From contig NC_092231.1 in assembly GCF_036320965.1 (NCBI RefSeq), positions 130,197-194,196 of the forward strand: a stretch of 64,000 nucleotides of DNA. The letters are read 5' to 3'. Below, piece by piece: positions 60,267-64,000 of this stretch. This DNA is from Panulirus ornatus (Eukaryota; Arthropoda; Malacostraca; Decapoda; Palinuridae). Within the stretch, counting starts at the first letter, position 1. Each line of letters begins with the position of its first letter. The notes below the pieces were generated by a model. That model made no database searches, was not told the DNA's origin, and worked only from the letters and a program-made list of their open reading frames with translations. Made by a program: the position numbers and the translations under genes.

Positions 60267-61965
60267 GATAATCTTTAAAAAGCCAGTCAACAACACAATT
60301 ACCCCTATCCTCAAGAAATTCAACTGCAGTCCCATACACTCCAACCACTTTGCTCCATTTCATCTCATGCAATGTTTTCCCCACCTCTTTTCTTTTCACC
60401 AAATCCATGGCTCTCTCACTTTGCATACCTCTACTTCCTAGACATCACACATCTGCCACCCTATCATCAAATACGCTATTAAACAATCTTTCAGAATACT
60501 CACTCTATCTCCTCTTCACCACTTATCTCCCTGGTACCACTTTGCTATTCATTCCCTTAACCAGTGTTACCATGTGATCTGTTTTCTTCACACTATAGAT
60601 AATCCTTCCAAAACATTTTTTATTCTCCATGAAATTTGCTGATTCTCGCTCATCCCAACTCTCATTTGTCTTTTTTTGCTCTTGACCTCCAGTTCCTATC
60701 TCTTGTACATTTTCCAATGTATTGCACTCTTTCCATGCAAATGATGTCCATGCACCTCTCTTTTCTTTTTCATTAGCTGTTTAACTTCCTCATTCCGCCA
60801 CTCACTACCATTCCTCACCTGTCCATCCCCCATCTTCTGCTTGCCACACTCTTCTTTCACATGTAAGCAATGTTTCCCTAAAAACTTACCAAGCCTCACC
60901 CACTCCCATAACTTCATTTAGTCTCACTCTTTGCCATTCTATGCTCACTCTCTTTTATTATCCCTTCACACAAGCTTCTTTTCTAAGCTCACTCACTTTC
61001 ACAACCCTTTTTCCACCCTTATCATTTCCTCTTTTCTGAAAACCTATACATACCTTCAACCTTGCCTCCATCAAGTTATGATCAGACATCCCACCAGCTG
61101 CCTCTCTCAGCACATGTACATCCATGAGTCTTTCTTTTGCATGCCTGTCAATTAGAATATAATCCAAAAATGCCCCTTGCCATTTTTCCTCCTCTCTCAT
61201 TTATACATAAGTATGTCTCTCTTTTTAAACCAGGTATTCCCAAAACCAGGCATTCCCAATAACCAATCCTTTTTCATCACTCATCTTCTAAAGCTGTTCA
61301 CTATTCTTATTCACAACCCATGGCCCCCAATTCTACCCTCAAGTGCCACTTTACCTACTCGTATTCAAATCACCCATCACTTATCACTTGCTTCAAGACT
61401 GCTGACACACTCACCAGGAGCTTTTCTCCAAGCATTCACCTCTTTTCATTAGTGCTCTCATCTCCGGGTACATAAACAATAATAATCACTCACCTTTTAA
61501 TATCCATCTAAATTTTTTCCAATTCAGTCTGTTGCTCACTCCCTTGCACTTTATCATGCATTTTCATAATTTCTTCAGCAGTGATGCTACCCCTTCCTTA
61601 ACTCTCGCCCTCACACTAACACCTGAGTTTACCCCTAAGACATTCCCAAACCTTTCTTCCCCTTTCCCCTTTAGGTATGTTTTGCTTAGAGCTAGAATAT
61701 CCAGGCTCTTCTCATCAAACATGTTACCTACATCTCCCTTCATCTCATCTTTGTTACATCCATGCACATTCAGACCCAGCCTGATCCTTTGAGGAAGATG
61801 AATACTCCTTGTTTGGGTCCTCCTCCTGTTAATTTTTTTAGAGAAAAGATTCAAGGAGGGAATGGTTTCCAGCCTCCCTCTACTCCTGCGCCTCCTTTAA
61901 TCGCCTTCTGCTACATACATGGAATATGTGGGAAGTATTCCTTTTCCTTATTCCGATGAATAACA
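60267..61965 (-). mobile_element. Old LINE A copy, 5' part to the 5' end
   Basis: Antisense from the AGKAA-equivalent (60350) through the linker (60523-60917) to the endonuclease (60958-61854; LDYILIDRHAKERL, AGGMSDHNLME, MFDEKSLDILALSKTYLKGKGEE). The catalytic glutamate of SETKL is replaced by lysine (SKTYL). It ends in a recognisable 5' UTR (AATCGCCTTCTGCTACATACATGG) at about 61965. With 58930-59628 it is one nearly full-length, long-dead element. Confidence 0.85.
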
Positions 61966-62214
61966 TGTATTTTTAAACAAACCGGTACGTTTCAGTCTTT
62001 AGTTGCACCCTGTGGAAATGGCAAACCTGACCAGGAATTTTGTGATGATCCAGTTAATTAGTTTAGTAATTATTAAGGATGAGGGCTTCATTCACACGGC
62101 ACGGGGGTTGAATTGGCCTGCACTGATTTTGCAGCTACAGTGCCTTTATCTTATTTTCTTGTTAATTCACTGTTTCCCGCAATTCATGCTATCCTGCTCT
62201 CATATGCCAGTGTT
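61966..62214. other. Unique sequence
   Basis: No repeat or supported gene. Confidence 0.4.
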
Positions 62215-62420
62215 ACTAATATTAGGGATGCCAGTGCTTTGAGTGTTAAGGATGTCAATGCCAGTTATCATTATCAGGGGTGACAGTGATGCATTACCAG
62301 GGGTATCAGTGATAGTGATAACAGTGCCAGGGGTGTCAGTGACAGTGCTACCAATATCATGAGTGACTGTGATACCAGTATCAGTACCTGTGTCAAGTGT
62401 GCAAGTGCCAGAAGTTTAAG
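62215..62420. repeat. Degenerate GT(C/G)AGTG-type minisatellite
   Basis: Repeated variants of CAGTGATA, CAGTGCCAGGGGTGTCAGTGA and GATACCAG over about 200 bp with no fixed period. It is probably an old, decayed tandem array. Confidence 0.6.
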
Positions 62421-62721
62421 AAGGTCTACCAAATGGTCCTTAGAAATTGATCTGGCAGTGGACAAGAAAGCTCTATTGATGAACAGGTTTCACATAAGGC
62501 AAAGGGATACCAAACAGACATTGATCTACCTGAAAAAGGACAGTCTAAAGCTTGTCCACATTGCCAGTTGGCCTCAAACACACACAGACATGGGTCTTAA
62601 GCAGTATGCTTTGTGTTGACACAGCGACAAGGCCCTATTTTAGCTGTGGGGAGCATAGTATCTTACTCTAGGCATCCCTTGTCTCGTGATCTGATACCCT
62701 CCACCTCATCGGAATGACTAC

Positions 62722-63264
62722 TTGATAAGTGGTGTAAAAAAAATGATCTTATGTACCATTTTCTGCATCTTTCCAGTAGCTTCTGCCGTGTGGCAAACAG
62801 AGACGAAGAAGAACCAAACGGGTGAGGCACAGAGGAATTTAGAATGTGTAGATATTCTTGAGTTTAAGTGCCGAGAGATCGTCTCGACATACAAAAACAT
62901 AGAAACACCAATTGGAGGATTTGGTGATGGTATTAATGTGTTCTTTCCAGCATAGTATAACGTCCAGAGTGACGCCAAGGAACTTGGTAGACAGATGAAT
63001 CTGGATGGGGATTGGGATCTTGTGAGATAATTAGGGTCAGACAGGATTGGAAATGAGGTTGATATGAATGACTACAGTCAATATTTGGTTAATGGTGACA
63101 CCCTTCACAATGATCCAGCAGTAGATGTTAAGGGAGTTCAAAAGTTTGATGTAATCGTTAGAGCCTTTGTCAACGCCGAAATGAATGGAAGAGTCATTAA
63201 CGTCCTTCTATCAGTTATGTGCATCTATCAATGCTTCACTTCATGTCTTGTGGGATACTACTAG
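62722..63264 (+). pseudogene. Decayed reading frame of unknown origin
   Basis: One frame runs 181 codons with only two internal stops (TAG at 62953 and TAA about 63028). It encodes segments such as LECVDILEFKCREIVSTYKN, GGFGDGINVFF, KELGRQMNLDGDWDLV and VKGVQKFDVIVRAFVNAEMN. The composition is protein-like and richer in charged residues than the repeat shadows. There are no LINE motifs and no clear splice sites at the stops. It could be a pseudogene, a fragment of an integrated DNA virus or large transposon, or a multi-exon gene misread by me. Confidence 0.4.
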
Positions 63265-64000
63265 GGAAGGACTGGAAGATGGAGATGGCCCTCGGAAGCA
63301 TATAACTGAAAAATGCTCACTGAGGATATCAGCAAGCTACTGAATAAGGCCTCTCCATTCGAAAAGTTTTTTATTTTGTTGATGGGAATGTTACAGATGA
63401 ACATGTCGAAAATTTTGATGAAGTAAACTGTGGTGAGAGCCACAGAGGTCTTTCGCCTCTCTAGGTTGTCATATATGAAATGAAATAGCTGGGATTGGGG
63501 TGAAGGCAAAAAGTCATAACTCACAGAGAGTATGAGTTTGTTAGTTCGGTACTTGAGATAATATGAAGTTTTAGAATTAGCGAGGCATTTTAACTGGTGG
63601 AGGGGTTTGGCTGTTCAGGAGAGAATTCCTTGCAGTGTTTGTGAAGTGAATCATTGGGTGTAGTGGTGCACTTTACCTTGATCATGTGTAATTGTTTGGC
63701 CATGTCAGATTCTTGTAATTGACTCAGAGAGTGTTGAAGCTGGAAGCCAGATTGAAAGCAGGTAGCGCCAATGTGGGTAAGTCTAGCAGATGAAGGCAAG
63801 GTCATTTTTAGTAAGTTAAGGGAAATGAAGGAGGCAGCTTTATCAAACTGTTTAATTGGCTCTTGTTTAACTTGTTAGGGTAATAAGTGACTTCTCAGCA
63901 AACAAATTGCTTAATGTCTTAGGGCCTTTTGTTATGTGTGTGATTACTTATTCGTGCTGGACGGACTAGGAAGCAGTTCTTCACTCTTGGAACCCCATAT
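63265..64000. other. No feature recognised
   Basis: The frame above continues with more stops to about 63480 (EDISKLLNKASPFEKFF). Beyond that I see nothing that I can support. Confidence 0.4.

Overview
This is a eukaryotic, AT-rich, intron-and-repeat landscape with no bacterial features. The mix suggests an arthropod and most likely a decapod crustacean: non-LTR retrotransposons with an apurinic endonuclease and reverse transcriptase, CR1-like remnants, very long (TA)n and (CT)n microsatellites, and kilobase-scale introns. That assignment is an inference from repeat style and cannot be proven here.

The one host gene I can name is the 3' part of the mitochondrial ribosomal protein L4 gene (uL4m, MRPL4/mRpL4) on the + strand. 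Three coding exons lie at 913-1076, 18058-18131 and 31989-32128 (stop). They join in phase and give an uninterrupted C-terminal uL4m sequence. The introns between them are 16,981 and 13,857 bp and are packed with retrotransposons. A second possible + strand exon of unknown gene lies at 34734-34902.

Almost everything else belongs to one abundant RTE-like LINE, here called LINE A. It is about 3.3 kb with a single ORF. I see an older subfamily with a long 3' UTR (A2), a younger one whose 3' UTR has lost about 265 bp (A1), and very decayed copies with a different 3' tail (A3). The copy at 50567-53890 keeps an open 998-codon ORF with all endonuclease and RT motifs. Copies nest inside each other and inside other repeats. 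Several insertions have clear target-site duplications (TSDs), and one copy has a twin-priming-type 5' inversion (16508-17633). A short repeat of about 245 bp (SINE-A) shares its 5' end with the LINE 5' UTR and its 3' end with the LINE 3' tail, so it looks like a non-autonomous partner.

Other repeats are a second LINE family (B; 6366-6465, 7373-10141, 20986-22800), a CR1-like family (C; 1-690, 26508-28875 interrupted, 59629-60266) and a small fragment of another RTE-like family (D; 53918-54362). A 9.06 kb block is present twice in direct tandem (35789-44850 and 44851-53917). The first copy differs from the second mainly by small indels, often in G runs, so the pair is either a very recent duplication or an assembly artefact. 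The last 2 kb (62-64 kb) hold a degenerate minisatellite and a decayed reading frame of unknown origin.
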